Positions 39,262 to 53,036 of a stretch of DNA of 64,000 nucleotides are shown in pieces. Positions within the stretch are counted from its first letter, which is position 1. Each line of letters begins with the position of its first letter. Location of the stretch: the NCBI RefSeq assembly GCF_032452875.1, contig NW_026894324.1:1-64000 (forward strand), in the 5' to 3' direction. The position numbers were made by a program, and so were the translations under genes. This stretch comes from Bos javanicus. Its lineage: Eukaryota; Chordata; Mammalia; Artiodactyla; Bovidae. The notes under the pieces were generated by a model. It was not told where the DNA came from. It made no database searches and saw only the letters and a program-made list of their open reading frames with translations.

Positions 39262-42127
39262 ATGATCAGCGCATGATCAGTCACATGATCAGCGCCATTA
39301 AGTCACGTGATCACTACATGATAGTCATGTGATCAGTCCATGCTCAGTCACGGTATCAGTGCATGATCAGCCACGTGATCAGTGCATGATCAGCCACGTG
39401 ATCAGTGCATGATAGCCACGTGATCAGTGCATGATTTGTCACGTGATCAGTGCATGATCAGGCAGGTGATCAGTGCATGATCAGCCACGTGATCAGTGCA
39501 TGATAGCCACGTGATCAGTGCATGATCAGTCACCTGATGGGTGTATGATCAGTCACGTGACCAGTACATGGTAGCTACATGATCATTGCATGATCAGCCA
39601 CGTGAGTAGTGCATGATAGCCACGTGATCAGTGCATGATCAGTCACGTGATCAGTGCATGATCAGTCACGTGATCAGTGCATGATAAGTCACGTGATCAG
39701 TGCATGATCAGCCACGTGATCAGTGCATGATCAGTCACGTGATCAGTGCATGATCATCCACGTGATCAGTGCATGATCAGTCACGTGATCAGTGCATGAT
39801 ATAGACGTGATCAGTGCATGATCAGTCACGTGATCAGTGCATGATAGCCACGTGATCAGTGCATGATCAGTCACGTGATCAGTGCATGATCAGTCACGTG
39901 ATCAGTGCATGATAGCTACATGATCAGTGCATGATCAGCCACGTGATCAGTGCATGATAGCCACGTGATCAGTGCATGATCAGTCACGTGATCAGTGCAT
40001 GATCAGTCACGTGATCAGTGCATGATCAGCCACGTGATCAGTGCATGATCAGCCACGTGATCAGTGCATGATAGCCACGTGATCAGTGCATGATCAGTCA
40101 CGTGATCAGTGCATGATCAGTCACGTGATCAGTGCATGATCAGCCACGTGATCAGTGCATGATAGCCACGTGATCAGTGCATGATCAGTCACGTGATCAG
40201 TGCATGATCAGTCACTGACCAGTACATGGTAGCTACGTGATCATTGCATGATCAGCCACGTGATAGTGCATGATAGCCACGTGATCAGTGCATGATCAGT
40301 CACGTGATCAGTGCATGATCAGTCACGTGATCAGTGCATGATCAGCCACGTGATCAGTGCATGATCAGCCACGTGATCAGTGCATGATAGCCACGTGATC
40401 AGTGCATGATCAGTCACGTGATCAGTGCATGATCAGTCACGTGATCAGTGCATGATCAGCCACGTGATCAGTGCATGATCAGCCACGTGATCAGTGCATG
40501 ATCAGTCACGTGATCAGTGCATGATCAGTCACGTGATCAGTGCATGATAGCTACGTGATCAGTGCATGATCAGCCACGTGATCAGTGCATGATAGCCACG
40601 TGATCAGTGCATGATCAGTCACGTGATCAGTGCATGATCAGTCACGTGACAGTGCATGATCAGTCACGTGATCAGTGCATGATCAATCACGTGATCAGTG
40701 CATGATCAGTCACGTGATCAGTGCATGATAGCTACGTGATCAGTGCATGATCAGCCACGTGATCAGTGCATGATAGCCACGTGATCAGTGCATGATCAGC
40801 CACGTGATCAGTGCATGATAGCCACGTGATCAGTGCATGATCAGTCACGTGATCATGTGTGATCAGCCACGTGATCAGTGCATGATCAGCCACGTGATCA
40901 GTGCATGATCAGTCACGTGATCAGTGCATGATCAGTCACGTGATCAGTGCATGATAGCTACGTGATCAGTGCATGATCAGCCACGTGATCAGTGCATGAT
41001 AGCCACGTGATCAGTGCATGATCAGTCACGTGATCAGTGCATGATCAGTCACGTGATCAGTGCATGAAGTCACGTGATCAGTGCATGATAGTCACGTGAT
41101 CAGTGCATGATCAGTCACGTGATCAGTGCATGATCAGCCACGTGATCAGTGCATGATCAGCCACGTGATCAGTGCATGATAGCCACGTGATCAGTGCATG
41201 ATCAGTCACGTGATCAGTGCATGATCAGCCACGTGATCAGTGCATGATCAGTCACGTGATCAGTGCATGATCAGTCACGTGATCAGTGCATGATCAGTCA
41301 CGTGATCAGTGCATGATAGCCACGTGATCAGTGCATGATCAGCCACGTGATCAGTGCATGATAGCCACGTGATCAGTGCATGATCAGTCACGTGATCAGT
41401 GCATGATCAGTCACGTGATCAGTGCATGATCAGTCACGTGATCAGTGCATGATCAGCCACGTGATCAGTGCATGATCAGCCACGTGATCAGTGCATGATC
41501 AGTCACGTGATCAGTGCATGATCAGTCACGTGATCAGTGCATGATCAGTCACGTGATCAGTGCATGATCAATTACGTGATCAGTGCATGATCAGTCACGT
41601 GACCAGTACATGGTAGCTACGTGATCATTGCATGATCAGCCACGTGAGCAGTGCATGATAGCCACGTGATCAGTGCATGATCAGTCACGTGATCAGTGCA
41701 TGATCATCCGGGTGATCAGTGCATGATCAGTCATGTGATCAGTGCATGATATAGACGTGATCAGTGCATGATCAGTCACGTGATCAGTGCATGATCAGCC
41801 ACGTGATCAGTGCATGATAGCCAGTGAATGAGTGCATGATAGCCAGTGATCAGTGCATGATCAGTCACGTGATCAGTGCATGATCAGCCACGTGATCAGT
41901 GCATGATCAGCCACGTGATCAGTGCATGATCAGCCACGTGATCAGTGCATGATCAGTTACGTGAGCAGTGTATGATCAGCCACGTGATCAGTGCATGGTC
42001 AGACACGTGAACAGTGTATGATCAGCCACGTGATCAGTGCATGATAGCCACGTGATCAGTGCATGATCAGTCACGTGATCAGTGTATGATCAGCCACGTG
42101 AACAGTGCATGCTCAGTCACGTGATCT
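39262..42127 (+). repeat. Long block-free array, copy of 27439-30438
   Basis: 2.87 kb. CAGTCACTGACCAG near 40211, GATCATGTGTG near 40851 and CATGAAGTCACG near 41064 match the 27.4-30.4 kb segment at a constant offset of about 11,826 bp. After that the offset drops to 11,689 bp, equal to about six units. A T-type leader (GATCATCCGGGTG near 41702) precedes block 24. Confidence 0.95.
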
Positions 42128-42394
42128 GGGCCTGCTGAGCTGCGTGATTACTGTCTGCTCATCTGCTTGACAATTGCCAGCTGAGCTGCACGATTCCTGC
42201 CTGTCATCTGCTTGACAATTGCCAGCTGTGCTGCGTAATTCCTGCCTGCTCAGCTGCTTGATTATTGCCAGCTGAGCAGCATGATTCCTCACACCTGAGT
42301 TCCATGATTATTGCCTGCTGACTGTTTGATTCGTGCCTACTCAGCTCTTTGTTTATTGCCTCCAGAGGCACATGATCAGTGTATGATAGCAAAC
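42128..42394 (+). repeat. Diverged block 24 (T junction)
   Basis: 267 bp, allele TTGCCAGCTG, CACACCTGAG. Counterpart of block 18 at 11,689 bp. Confidence 0.93.
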
Positions 42395-43849
42395 ATGATC
42401 AGCGCATGATCAGTCACATGATCAGCGCCATTAAGTCACGTGATCACTACATGATAGTCATGTGATCAGTCCATGCTCAGTCACGGTATCAGTGCATGAT
42501 CAGCCACGTGATCAGTGCATGATCTGTCACATGATTAGTGTATGATCATCCACGTGATCAGTGCATGGGCAGTCATGTGATCAGTGCATGATATAGACGT
42601 GATCAGTGCATGATCAGTCTCGTGATCAGTGCATGATAGCCACGTGATCAGTGCATGATCAGTCACCTGATGGGTGTATGATCATTCACGTGACCTGTAC
42701 ATGGTAGCTACATGATCATTGCATGATCAGCCACGTGAGTAGTGCATGATAGCCACGTGATCAGTGCATGATCAGTCACGTGATCAGTGCATGATCAGTC
42801 ACGTGATCAGTGCATGATCAGCCACGTGATCAGTGCATGATCAGCCACGTGATCAGTGCATGATAGCCACGTGATCAGTGCATGATCAGTCACGTGATCA
42901 GTGCATGATCAGTCACGTGATCAGTGCATGATCAGCCACGTGATCAGTGCATGATAGCCACGTGATCAGTGCATGATCAGTCACGTGATCAGTGCATGAT
43001 CAGTCACTGATCAGTACATGATAGCTACGTGATCAGTGCATGATCAGCCACGTGATCAGTGCATGATAGCCACGTGATCAGTGCATGATCAGTCACGTGA
43101 TCAGTGCATGATCAGTCACGTGATCAGTGCATGATCAGCCACGTGATCAGTGCATGATCAGCCACGTGATCAGTGCATGATCAGTCACGTGATCAGTGCA
43201 TGATCAGTCACGTGATCAGTGCATGATAGCCACGTGATCAGTGCATGATCAGCCACGTGATCAGTGCATGATAGCCACGTGATCAGTGCATGATCAGTCA
43301 CGTGATCAGTGCATGATCAGTCACGTGATCAGTGCATGATCAGTCACGTGATCAGTGCATGATCAGCCACGTGATCAGTGCATGATCAGTCACGTGATCA
43401 GTGCATGATAGCTACGTGATCAGTGCATGATCAGCCACGTGATCAGTGCATGATAGCCACGTGATCAGTGCATGATCAGCCACGTGATCAGTGCATGATC
43501 AGTCACGTGATCAGTGCATGATCAGCCACGTGATCAGTGCATGATCAGCCACGTGATCAGTGCATGATAGCCACGTGATCAGTGCATGATAGCCACGTGA
43601 TCAGTGCATGATCAGTCACGTGATCAGTGTGATCAGCCACGTGATCAGTGCATGATAGCCACGTGATCAGTGCATGATCAGTTACGTGAGTGTATGATCA
43701 GCCACGTGATCAGTGCATGGTCAGACACGTGATCAGTGTATGATCAGCCACGTGATCAGTGCATGATATCCACGTGATCAGTGCATGATCAGTCACGTGA
43801 TCAGTGCATGATCAGCCACGTGAACAGTGCATGCTCAGTCACGTGATCA
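42395..43849 (+). repeat. Conserved flank plus 23-bp array
   Basis: Flank type 2 with the private CACATGATTAGTG (42529), seen again only after block 34. Then very uniform units, CAGTCACTGATCAG near 43003, and a short unit GTTACGTGAGTGTATG near 43681. Confidence 0.94.
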
Positions 43850-44114
43850 GGGCCTGCTGAGCTGCGTGATTACTGTCTGCTCATCTGCTTGACAATTGCC
43901 AGCTGAGCTGCACGATTCCTGCCTGTCATCTGCTTGACAATTATCAGCTGTGCTGCGTAATTCCTGCCTGCTCAGCTGCTTGATTATTGCCAGCTGAGCA
44001 GCATGATTCCTCACCTGAGTTCCATGATTATTGCCTGCTGACTGTTTGATTCGTGCCTACTCAGCTCTTTGTTTATTGCCTCCAGAGGCACATGATCAGT
44101 GTATGATAGCAAAC
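43850..44114 (+). repeat. Diverged block 25 (A junction)
   Basis: 265 bp, allele TTATCAGCTG and CTCACCTGAG, a 2-bp deletion in the CACAC run also seen in block 6. Confidence 0.92.
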
Positions 44115-44778
44115 ATGATCAGTGCATGATCAGTCACATGATCAGTGCCATTAAGTCACGTGATCACTACATGATAGTCATGTGATCAGTCCATGATCAG
44201 TCACGGTATCAGTGCATGATCAGCCACGTGATCAGTGCATGATCAGTCACGTGATCAGTACATGATAGCTACGTGATCAGTGCATGATCAGCCACGTGAT
44301 CAGTGCATGATAGCCACGTGATCAGTGCATGATCAGTCACATGATCAGTGCATGATCATCCACGTGATCAGTGCATGATCAGTCACGTGATCAGTGCATG
44401 ATATAGACGTGATCAGTGCATGATCAGTCACGTGATCAGTGCATGATCAGCCACGTGATCAGTGCATGATAGCCAGTGATCAGTGCATGATAGCCAGTGA
44501 TCAGTGCATGATCAGTCACGTGATCAGTGCATGATCAGCCACGTGATCAGTGCATGATCAGCCACGTGATCAGTGCATGATCAGCCACGTGATCAGTGCA
44601 TGATCAGTTACGTGATCAGTGTATGATCAGCCACGTGATCAGTGCATGGTCAGACACGTGATCAGTGTATGATCAGCCACGTGATCAGTGCATGATAGCC
44701 ACGTGATCAGTGCATGATCAGTCACGTGATCAGTGTATGATCAGCCACGTGAACAGTGCATGCTCAGTCACGTGATCA
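44115..44778 (+). repeat. Short array segment
   Basis: 664 bp: GCCATTAAG flank with CCATGATCAGTCACGG (44191) where other copies have CCATGCTCAG, then GATCATCC and GATATAGACG units and canonical units to block 26. Confidence 0.94.
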
Positions 44779-45000
44779 GGGCCTGCTGAGCTGCGTGATT
44801 ACCGTCTGCTCATCTGCTTGACAATTATCAGCTGTGCTGCGTAATTCCTGCCTGCTCAGCTGCTTGATTATTGCCAGCTGAGCAGCATGATTCCTCACAC
44901 CTGAGTTCCATGATTATTGCCTGCTGACTGTTTGATTCGTGCCTACTCAGCTCTTTGTTTATTGCCTCCAGAGGCACATGATCAGTGTATGATAGCAAAC
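44779..45000 (+). repeat. Diverged block 26, 45-bp deletion
   Basis: 222 bp. Unit 2 (CTGCTTGACAATT) runs directly into unit 5 (ATCAGCTGTGC), so units 3 and 4 (23 + 22 bp, one dimer) are exactly missing. ATTACCGTC in unit 1 as in block 15. Confidence 0.92.
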
Positions 45001-46071
45001 ATGATCAGTGCATGATCAGTCACATGATCAGCGCCATTAAGTCACGTGATCACTACATGATAGTCATGTGATCAGTCCATGCTCAGTCACGGTATCAGTG
45101 CATGATCAGCCACGTGATCAGTGCATGATCAGCCACGTGATCAGTTCATGATAGCTATGTGATCAGTGCATGATCAGTCACGTGATCAGTGCATGATCAG
45201 GCACGTGATCAGTGCATGATCAGCCACGTGATCAGTGCATGATAGCCACGTGATCAGTGCATGATCAGTCACCTGATGGGTGTATGATCAGTCACGTGAC
45301 CAGTACATGGTAGCTACATGATCATTGCATGATCAGCCACGTGAGTAGTGCATGATAGCCACGTGATCAGTGCATGATCAGTCACGTGATCAGTGCATGA
45401 TCAGTCACGTGAACAGTGCATGATAAGTCACGTGATCAGTGCATGATCAATTACGTGATCAGTGCATGATCAGTCACGTGACCAGTACATGGTAGCTACG
45501 TGATCATTGCATGATCAGCCACGTGATCAGTGCATGATAGCCACGTGATCAGTGCATGATCAGTCATGATCAGTGTATGATCATCCGGGTGATCAGTGCA
45601 TGATCAGTCACGTGATCAGTGCATGATATAGACGTGATCAGTGCATGATCAGTCACGTGATCAGTGCATGATCAGCCACGTGATCAGTGCATGATAGCCA
45701 GTTAATGAGTGCATGATAGCCAGATGATCAGTGCATGATCAGTCACGTGATCAGTGCATGATCAGCCACGTGATCAGTGCATGATAGCCACTGATCAGTG
45801 CATGATCAGCCACGTGATCAGTGCATGATCAGTCACGTGATCAGTGCATGATCAGCCACGTGATCAGTGCATGATCAGCCACGTGATCAGTGCATGATCA
45901 GCCACGTGATCAGTGCATGATAGCCACGTGATCAGTGCATGATCAGTCACGTGATCAGTGTATGATCAGCCACGTGATCAGTGCATGATAGCCACGTGAT
46001 CAGTGCATGATCAGTCACGTGATCAGTGTATGATCAGCCACGTGAACAGTGCATGCTCAGTCACGTGATCT
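45001..46071 (+). repeat. Conserved flank, array, T-type leader
   Basis: Flank type 1 in partly canonical form, CACCTGATGGGTG near 45269, a GTCACGTGAC palindrome at 45291-45300, and a T-type leader with GATCATCCGGGTG and GCCAGTTAATGAG (45687). Confidence 0.94.
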
Positions 46072-46338
46072 GGGCCTGCTGAGCTGCGTGATTACTGTCT
46101 GCTCATCTGCTTGACAATTGCCAGCTGAGCTGCACGATTCCTGCCTGTCATCTGCTTGACAATTATCAGCTGTGCTGCGTAATTCCTGCCTGCTCAGCTG
46201 CTTGATTATTGCCAGCTGAGCAGCATGATTCCTCACACCTGAGTTCCATGATTATTGCCTGCTGACTGTTTGATTCGTGCCTACTCAGCTCTTTGTTTAT
46301 TGCCTCCAGAGGCACATGATCAGTGTATGATAGCAAAC
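46072..46338 (+). repeat. Diverged block 27 (T junction)
   Basis: 267 bp, allele TTATCAGCTG, CACACCTGAG. It opens the first of four intervals of 2,289-2,290 bp. Confidence 0.93.
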
Positions 46339-48361
46339 ATGATCAGCGCATGATCAGTCACATGATCAGCGCCATTAAGTCACGTGATCACTACATGATA
46401 GTCATGTGATCAGTCCATGCTCAGTCACGGTATCAGTGCATGATCAGCCACGTGATCAGTGCATGATCTGTCACATGATCAGTGTATGATCATCCACGTG
46501 ATCAGTGCATGGGCAGTCATGTGATCAGTGCATGATATAGACGTGATCAGTGCATGATCAGTCACGTGATCAGTGCATGATAGCCACGTGATCAGTGCAT
46601 GATCAGTCACCTGATGGGTGTATGATCATTCACGTGACCTGTACATGGTAGCTACATGATCATTGCATGATCAGCCACGTGAGTAGTGCATGATAGCCAC
46701 GTGATCAGTGCATGATCAGTCACGTGATCAGTGCATGATCAGTCACGTATCAGTGCATGATCAGCCACGTGATCAGTGCATGATCAGCCACGTGATCAGT
46801 GCATGATAGCCACGTGATCAGTGCATGATCAGTCACGTGATCAGTGCATGATCAGGCACGTGATCAGTGCATGATCAGCCACGTGATCAGTGCATGATAG
46901 CCACGTGATCAGTGCATGATCAGTCACGTGATCAGTGCATGATCAGTCACTGACCAGTACATGGTAGCTACATGATCATTGCATGATCAGCCACGTGATA
47001 GTGCATGATAGCCACGTGATCAGTGCATGATCAGTCACGTGATCAGTGCATGATCAGTCATGTGATCAGTGCATGATCAGCCACGTGATCAGTGCATGAT
47101 CAGCCACGTGATCAGTGCATGATAGCCACGTGATCAGTGCATGATCAGTCACGTGATCAGTGCATGATCAGTCACGTGATCAGTGCATGATCAGCCACGT
47201 GATCAGTGCATGATCAGCCACGTGATCAGTGCATGATCAATTACGTGATCAGTGCATGATCAGTCACGTGATCAGTGCATGGTAGCTACGTGATCAGTGC
47301 ATGATCAGCCACGTGATCAGTGCATGATAGCCACGTGATCAGTGCATGATCAGTCACGTGATCAGTGCATGATCACTCACGTGATCAGTGCATGATCAGT
47401 CACGTGATCAGTGCATGATCAGCCACGTGATCAGTGCATGATCAGTCACGTGATCAGTGCATGATAGCTACGTGATCAGTGCATGATCAGCCACGTGATC
47501 AGTGCATGATAGCCACGTGATCAGTGCATGATAGCCACGTGATCAGTGCATGATCAGTCACGTGATCAGTGCATGATCAGCCACGTGATCAGTGCATGAT
47601 ATCCACGTGATCAGTGCATGATAGCCACGTGATCAGTGCATGATAGCCACGTGATCAGTGCATGATAGCCACGTGATCAGTGCATGATCAGTCACGTGAT
47701 ACATGTGTGATCAGCCACGTGATCAGTGCATGATGAGCCACGTGATCAGTGCATGATCAATTACGTGATCAGTGCATGATCAGTCACGTGACCAGTACAT
47801 GGTTGCTACGTGATCGTTGCATGATCAGCCACGTGAGCAGTGCATGATAGCCACGTGATCAGTGCATGATCAGTCACGTGATCAGTACATGATCAGTCAC
47901 GTGAACAGTGCATGATCATTTACGTGATCTGTGCATGATCAGTCACGTGACCAGTATATGGTAGCTATGTGATCATTCCATGACGAGCCACGTGAGCAGT
48001 GCATGATAGCCACGTGATGTGTGCATGATGAGTTACGTGAGCAGAGTATGATCAGCCACGTGATCAGTGCATGAGTGCCACGTGATCAGTGCATGATATG
48101 TCACGTGACAGGTGTGTGATCAGCCACGTGAACAGTGCATGTTCAGCCACGTGATCAGTGCATGATAGCCACGTGATCAGTGCATGATCAGTTACGTGAG
48201 CAGTGTATGATCAGCCACGTGATCAGTGCATGGTCAGACACGTGAACAGTGTATGATCAGCCACGTGATCAGTGCATGATATCCAAGTGATCAGTGCATG
48301 ATCATCACGTGATCAGTGTATGATCAGCCACGTGAACAGTGCATGCTCAGTCACGTGATCA
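46339..48361 (+). repeat. 2.29-kb higher-order unit, copy 1 (array part)
   Basis: 2,023 bp: flank type 2, CACCTGATGGGTG, CAGTCACGTATCAG (46740), CAGTCACTGACCAG (46947), GATACATGTGTG (47698), then the full A-type leader (GATCATTCCATGACGAG near 47971) to block 28. Confidence 0.95.
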
Positions 48362-48627
48362 GGGCCTGCTGAGCTGCGTGATTACTGTCTGCTCATCTGC
48401 TTGACAATTGCCAGCTGAGCTGCACGATTCCTGCCTGTCATCTGCTTGACAATTGCAGCTGTGCTGCGTAATTCCTGCCTGCTCAGCTGCTTGATTATTG
48501 CCAGCTGAGCAGCATGATTCCTCACAGCTGAGTTCCATGATTATTGCCTGCTGACTGTTTGATTCGTGCCTACTCAGCTCTTTGTTTATTGCCTCCAGAG
48601 GCACATGATCAGTGTATGATAGCAAAC
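48362..48627 (+). repeat. Diverged block 28 (class A)
   Basis: 266 bp. A 1-bp deletion in unit 5 (ATTGCAGCTG) shifts the spurious minus-strand frame and extends it to 88 codons. CACAGCTGAG, GACTGTTTG. Confidence 0.92.
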
Positions 48628-49407
48628 ATGATCAGTGCATGATCAGTCACATGATCAGCGCCATTAAGTCACGTGATCACTACATGATAGTCATGTGATC
48701 AGTCCATGCTCAGTCACGGTATCAGTGCATGATCAGCCACGTGATCAGTGCATGATCAGTCACGTGATCAGTGCATGATAGCCACGTGATCAGTGCATGA
48801 TCAGCCACGTGATCAGTGCATGATAGCCACGTGATCAGTGCATGATCAGTCACGTGATCAGTGCATGATCAGCCACGTGATCAGTGCATGATCAGTCACG
48901 TGATCAGTGCATGATCAGTCACGTGATCAGTGCATGATCAGCCACGTGATCAGTGCATGATCAGCCACGTGATCAGTGCATGATCAGCCACGTGATCAGT
49001 GCATGATCAGTCACGTGATCAGTGCATGATCAGCCACGTGATCAGTGCATGATAGCCAGTGAATGAGTGCATGATAGCCAGTGATCAGTGCATGATCAGT
49101 CACGTGATCAGTGCATGATCAGCCACGTGATCAGTGCATGATAGCCACGTGATCAGTGCATGATCAGCCACGTGATCAGTGCATGATCAGTCACGTGATC
49201 AGTGCATGATCAGCCACGTGATCAGTGCATGATCAGTCACGTGATCAGTGTATGATCAGCCACGTGATCAGTGCATGATCAGACACGTGATCAGTGTATG
49301 ATCAGCCACGTGATCAGTGCATGATAGCCACGTGATCAGTGCATGATCAGTCACGTGATCAGTGTATGATCAGCCACGTGAACAGTGCATGCTCAGTCAC
49401 GTGATCA
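48628..49407 (+). repeat. Short array segment
   Basis: 780 bp: GCCATTAAG flank, then very uniform units. GCCAGTGAATGAG near 49055 is a weakened T-type landmark, although block 29 has an A junction. Confidence 0.94.
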
Positions 49408-49674
49408 GGGCCTGCTGAGCTGCGTGATTACTGTCTGCTCATCTGCTTGACAATTGCCAGCTGAGCTGCACGATTCCTGCCTGTCATCTGCTTGACAATT
49501 ATCAGCTGTGCTGCGTAATTCCTGCCTGCTCAGCTGCTTGATTATTGCCAGCTGAGCAGCATGATTCCTCACACCTGAGTTCCATGATTATTGCCTGCTG
49601 ACTGTTTGATTCGTGCCTACTCAGCTCTTTGTTTATTGCCTCCAGAGGCACATGATCAGTGTATGATAGCAAAC
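49408..49674 (+). repeat. Diverged block 29 (A junction)
   Basis: 267 bp, allele TTATCAGCTG, CACACCTGAG: A junction on a T-like body. Confidence 0.92.
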
Positions 49675-50747
49675 ATGATCAGCGCATGATCAGTCACATG
49701 ATCAGCGCCATTAAGTCACGTGATCACTACATGATAGTCATGTGATCAGTCCATGCTCAGTCACGGTATCAGTGCATGATCAGCCACGTGATCAGTGCAT
49801 GATCAGCCACGTGATCAGTTCATGATAGCCACGTGATCAGTGCATGATCAGTCACGTGATCAGTGCATGATCAGGCAGGTGATCAGTGCATGATCAGCCA
49901 CGTGATCAGTGCATGATAGCCACGTGATCAGTGCATGATCAGTCACCTGATGGGTGTATGATCAGTCACGTGACCAGTACATGGTAGCTACATGATCATT
50001 GCATGATCAGCCACGTGAGTAGTGCATGATAGCCACGTGATCAGTGCATGATCAGTCACGTGATCAGTGCATGATCAGTCACGTGAACAGTGCATGATAA
50101 GTCACGTGATCAGTGCATGATCAATTACGTGATCAGTGCATGATCACTCACGTGACCAGTACATGGTAGCTACGTGATCAGTGCATGATCAGCCACGTGA
50201 TCAGTGCATGATAGCCACGTGATCAGTGCATGATCAGTCACATGATCAGTGTATGATCATCCACGTGATCAGTGCATGATCAGTCATGTGATCAGTGCAT
50301 GATATAGACGTGATCAGTGCATGATCAGTCACGTGATCAGTGCATGATCAGCCACGTGATCAGTGCATGATAGCCAGTGAATGAGTGCATGATAGCCAGA
50401 TGATCAGTGCATGATCAGTCACGTGATCAGTGCATGATCAGCCACGTGATCAGTGCATGATAGCCACTGATCAGTGCATGATCAGCCACGTGATCAGTGC
50501 ATGATCAGTCACGTGATCAGTGCATGATCAGCCACGTGATCAGTGCATGATCAGCCACGTGATCAGTGCATGATCAGCCACGTGATCAGTGCATGATAGC
50601 CACGTGATCAGTGCATGATCAGTTACGTGATCAGTGTATGATCAGCCACGTGATCAGTGCATGATAGCCACGTGATCAGTGCATGATCAGTCACGTGATC
50701 AGTGTATGATCAGCCACGTGAACAGTGCATGCTCAGTCACGTGATCT
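49675..50747 (+). repeat. Conserved flank, array, T-type leader
   Basis: 1,073 bp, close in order and length to 45001-46071. CACCTGATGGGTG near 49943, GCCAGTGAATGAG near 50373. Confidence 0.94.
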
Positions 50748-51014
50748 GGGCCTGCTGAGCTGCGTGATTACTGTCTGCTCATCTGCTTGACAATTGCCAG
50801 CTGAGCTGCACGATTCCTGCCTGTCATCTGCTTGACAATTATCAGCTGTGCTGCGTAATTCCTGCCTGCTCAGCTGCTTGATTATTGCCAGCTGAGCAGC
50901 ATGATTCCTCACACCTGAGTTCCATGATTATTGCCTGCTGACTGTTTGATTCGTGCCTACTCAGCTCTTTGTTTATTGCCTCCAGAGGCACATGATCAGT
51001 GTATGATAGCAAAC
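50748..51014 (+). repeat. Diverged block 30 (T junction)
   Basis: 267 bp, allele TTATCAGCTG, CACACCTGAG. Confidence 0.93.
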
Positions 51015-53036
51015 ATGATCAGCGCATGATCAGTCACATGATCAGCGCCATTAAGTCACGTGATCACTACATGATAGTCATGTGATCAGTCCATGCTCAG
51101 TCACGGTATCAGTGCATGATCAGCCACGTGATCAGTGCATGATCAGTCACATGATCAGTGTATGATCATCCACGTGATCAGTGCATGGGCAGTCATGTGA
51201 TCAGTGCATGATATAGACGTGATCAGTGCATGATCAGTCACGTGATCAGTGCATGATAGCCACGTGATCAGTGCATGATCAGTCACCTGATGGGTGTATG
51301 ATCATTCACGTGACCTGTACATGGTAGCTACATGATCATTGCATGATCAGCCACGTGAGTAGTGCATGATAGCCACGTGATCAGTGCATGATCAGTCACG
51401 TGATCAGTGCATGATCAGTCACGTATCAGTGCATGATCAGCCACGTGATCAGTGCATGATCAGCCACGTGATCAGTGCATGATAGCCACGTGATCAGTGC
51501 ATGATCAGTCACGTGATCAGTGCATGATCAGCACGTGATCAGTGCATGATCAGCCACGTGATCAGTGCATGATAGCCACGTGATCAGTGCATGATCAGTC
51601 ACGTGATCAGTGTATGATCAGTCACTGACCAGTACATGGTAGCTACATGATCAGTGCATGATCAGCCACGTGATAGTGCATGATAGCCACGTGATCAGTG
51701 CATGATCAGTCACGTGATCAGTGCATGATCAGTCATGTGATCAGTGCATGATCAGGCACGTGATCAGTGCATGATCAGCCACGTGATCAGTGCATGATAG
51801 CCACGTGATCAGTGCATGATCAGTCACGTGATCAGTGCATGATCAGTCACGTGATCAGTGCATGATCAGCCACGTGATCAGTGCATGATCAGCCACGTGA
51901 TCAGTGCATGATCAATTACGTGATCAGTGCATGATCAGTCACGTGATCAGTGCATGATAGCTACGTGATCAGTGCATGATCAGCCACGTGATCAGTGCAT
52001 GATAGCCACGTGATCAGTGCATGATCAGTCACGTGATCAGTGCATGATCAGTCACGTGATCAGTGCATGATCAGTCACGTGATCAGTGCATGATCAGCCA
52101 CGTGATCAGTGCATGATCAGTCACGTGATCAGTACATGATAGCTACGTGATCATTGCATGATCAGCCACGTGATCAGTGCATGATAGCCACGTGATCAGT
52201 GCATGATAGCCACGTGATCAGTGCATGATCAGTCATGTGATACGTGTGTGATCAGCCACGTGATCAGGGCATGATATCCACGTGATCAGTGCATGATAGC
52301 CACGTGATCAGTGCATGATAGCCACGTGATCAGTGCATGATAGCCACGTGATCAGTGCATGATCAGTCACGTGATACATGTGTGATCAGCCACGTGATCA
52401 GTGCATGATGAGCCACGTGATCAGTGCAGGATCAATTACGTGATCAGTGCATGATCAGTCACGTGACCAGTACATGGTTGCTACGTGATCGTTGCATGAT
52501 CAGCCACGTGAGCAGAGCATGATAGCCACGTGATCAGTGCATGATCAGTCACGTGATCAGTACATGATCAGTCACGTGAACAGTGCATGATCATTTACGT
52601 GATCTGTGCATGATCAGTCACGTGACCAGTATATGGTAGCTACGTGATCATTCCATGACGAGCCACGTGAGCAGTGCATGATAGCCACGTGATGTGTGCA
52701 TGATGAGTTACGTGAGCAGAGTATGATCAGCCACGTGATCAGTGCATGAGTGCCACGTGATCAGTGCATGATATGTCACGTGACAGGTGTGTGATCAGCC
52801 ACGTGAACAGTGCATGTTCAGCCACGTGATCAGTGCATGATAGCCACGTGATCAGTGCATGATCAGTTACGTGAGCAGTGTATGATCAGCCACGTGATCA
52901 GTGCATGGTCAGACACGTGAACAGTGTATGATCAGCCACGTGATCAGTGCATGATATCCAAGTGATCAGTGCATGATCATCACGTGATCAGTGTATGATC
53001 AGCCACGTGAACAGTGCATGCTCAGTCACGTGATCA
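51015..53036 (+). repeat. 2.29-kb higher-order unit, copy 2 (array part)
   Basis: 2,022 bp, same order of landmarks as 46339-48361. GATACGTGTGTG near 52238, then GATACATGTGTG (52373). Private CAGTGCAGGATC and GAGCAGAGCATG are shared with 37.0-37.15 kb. Confidence 0.95.
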
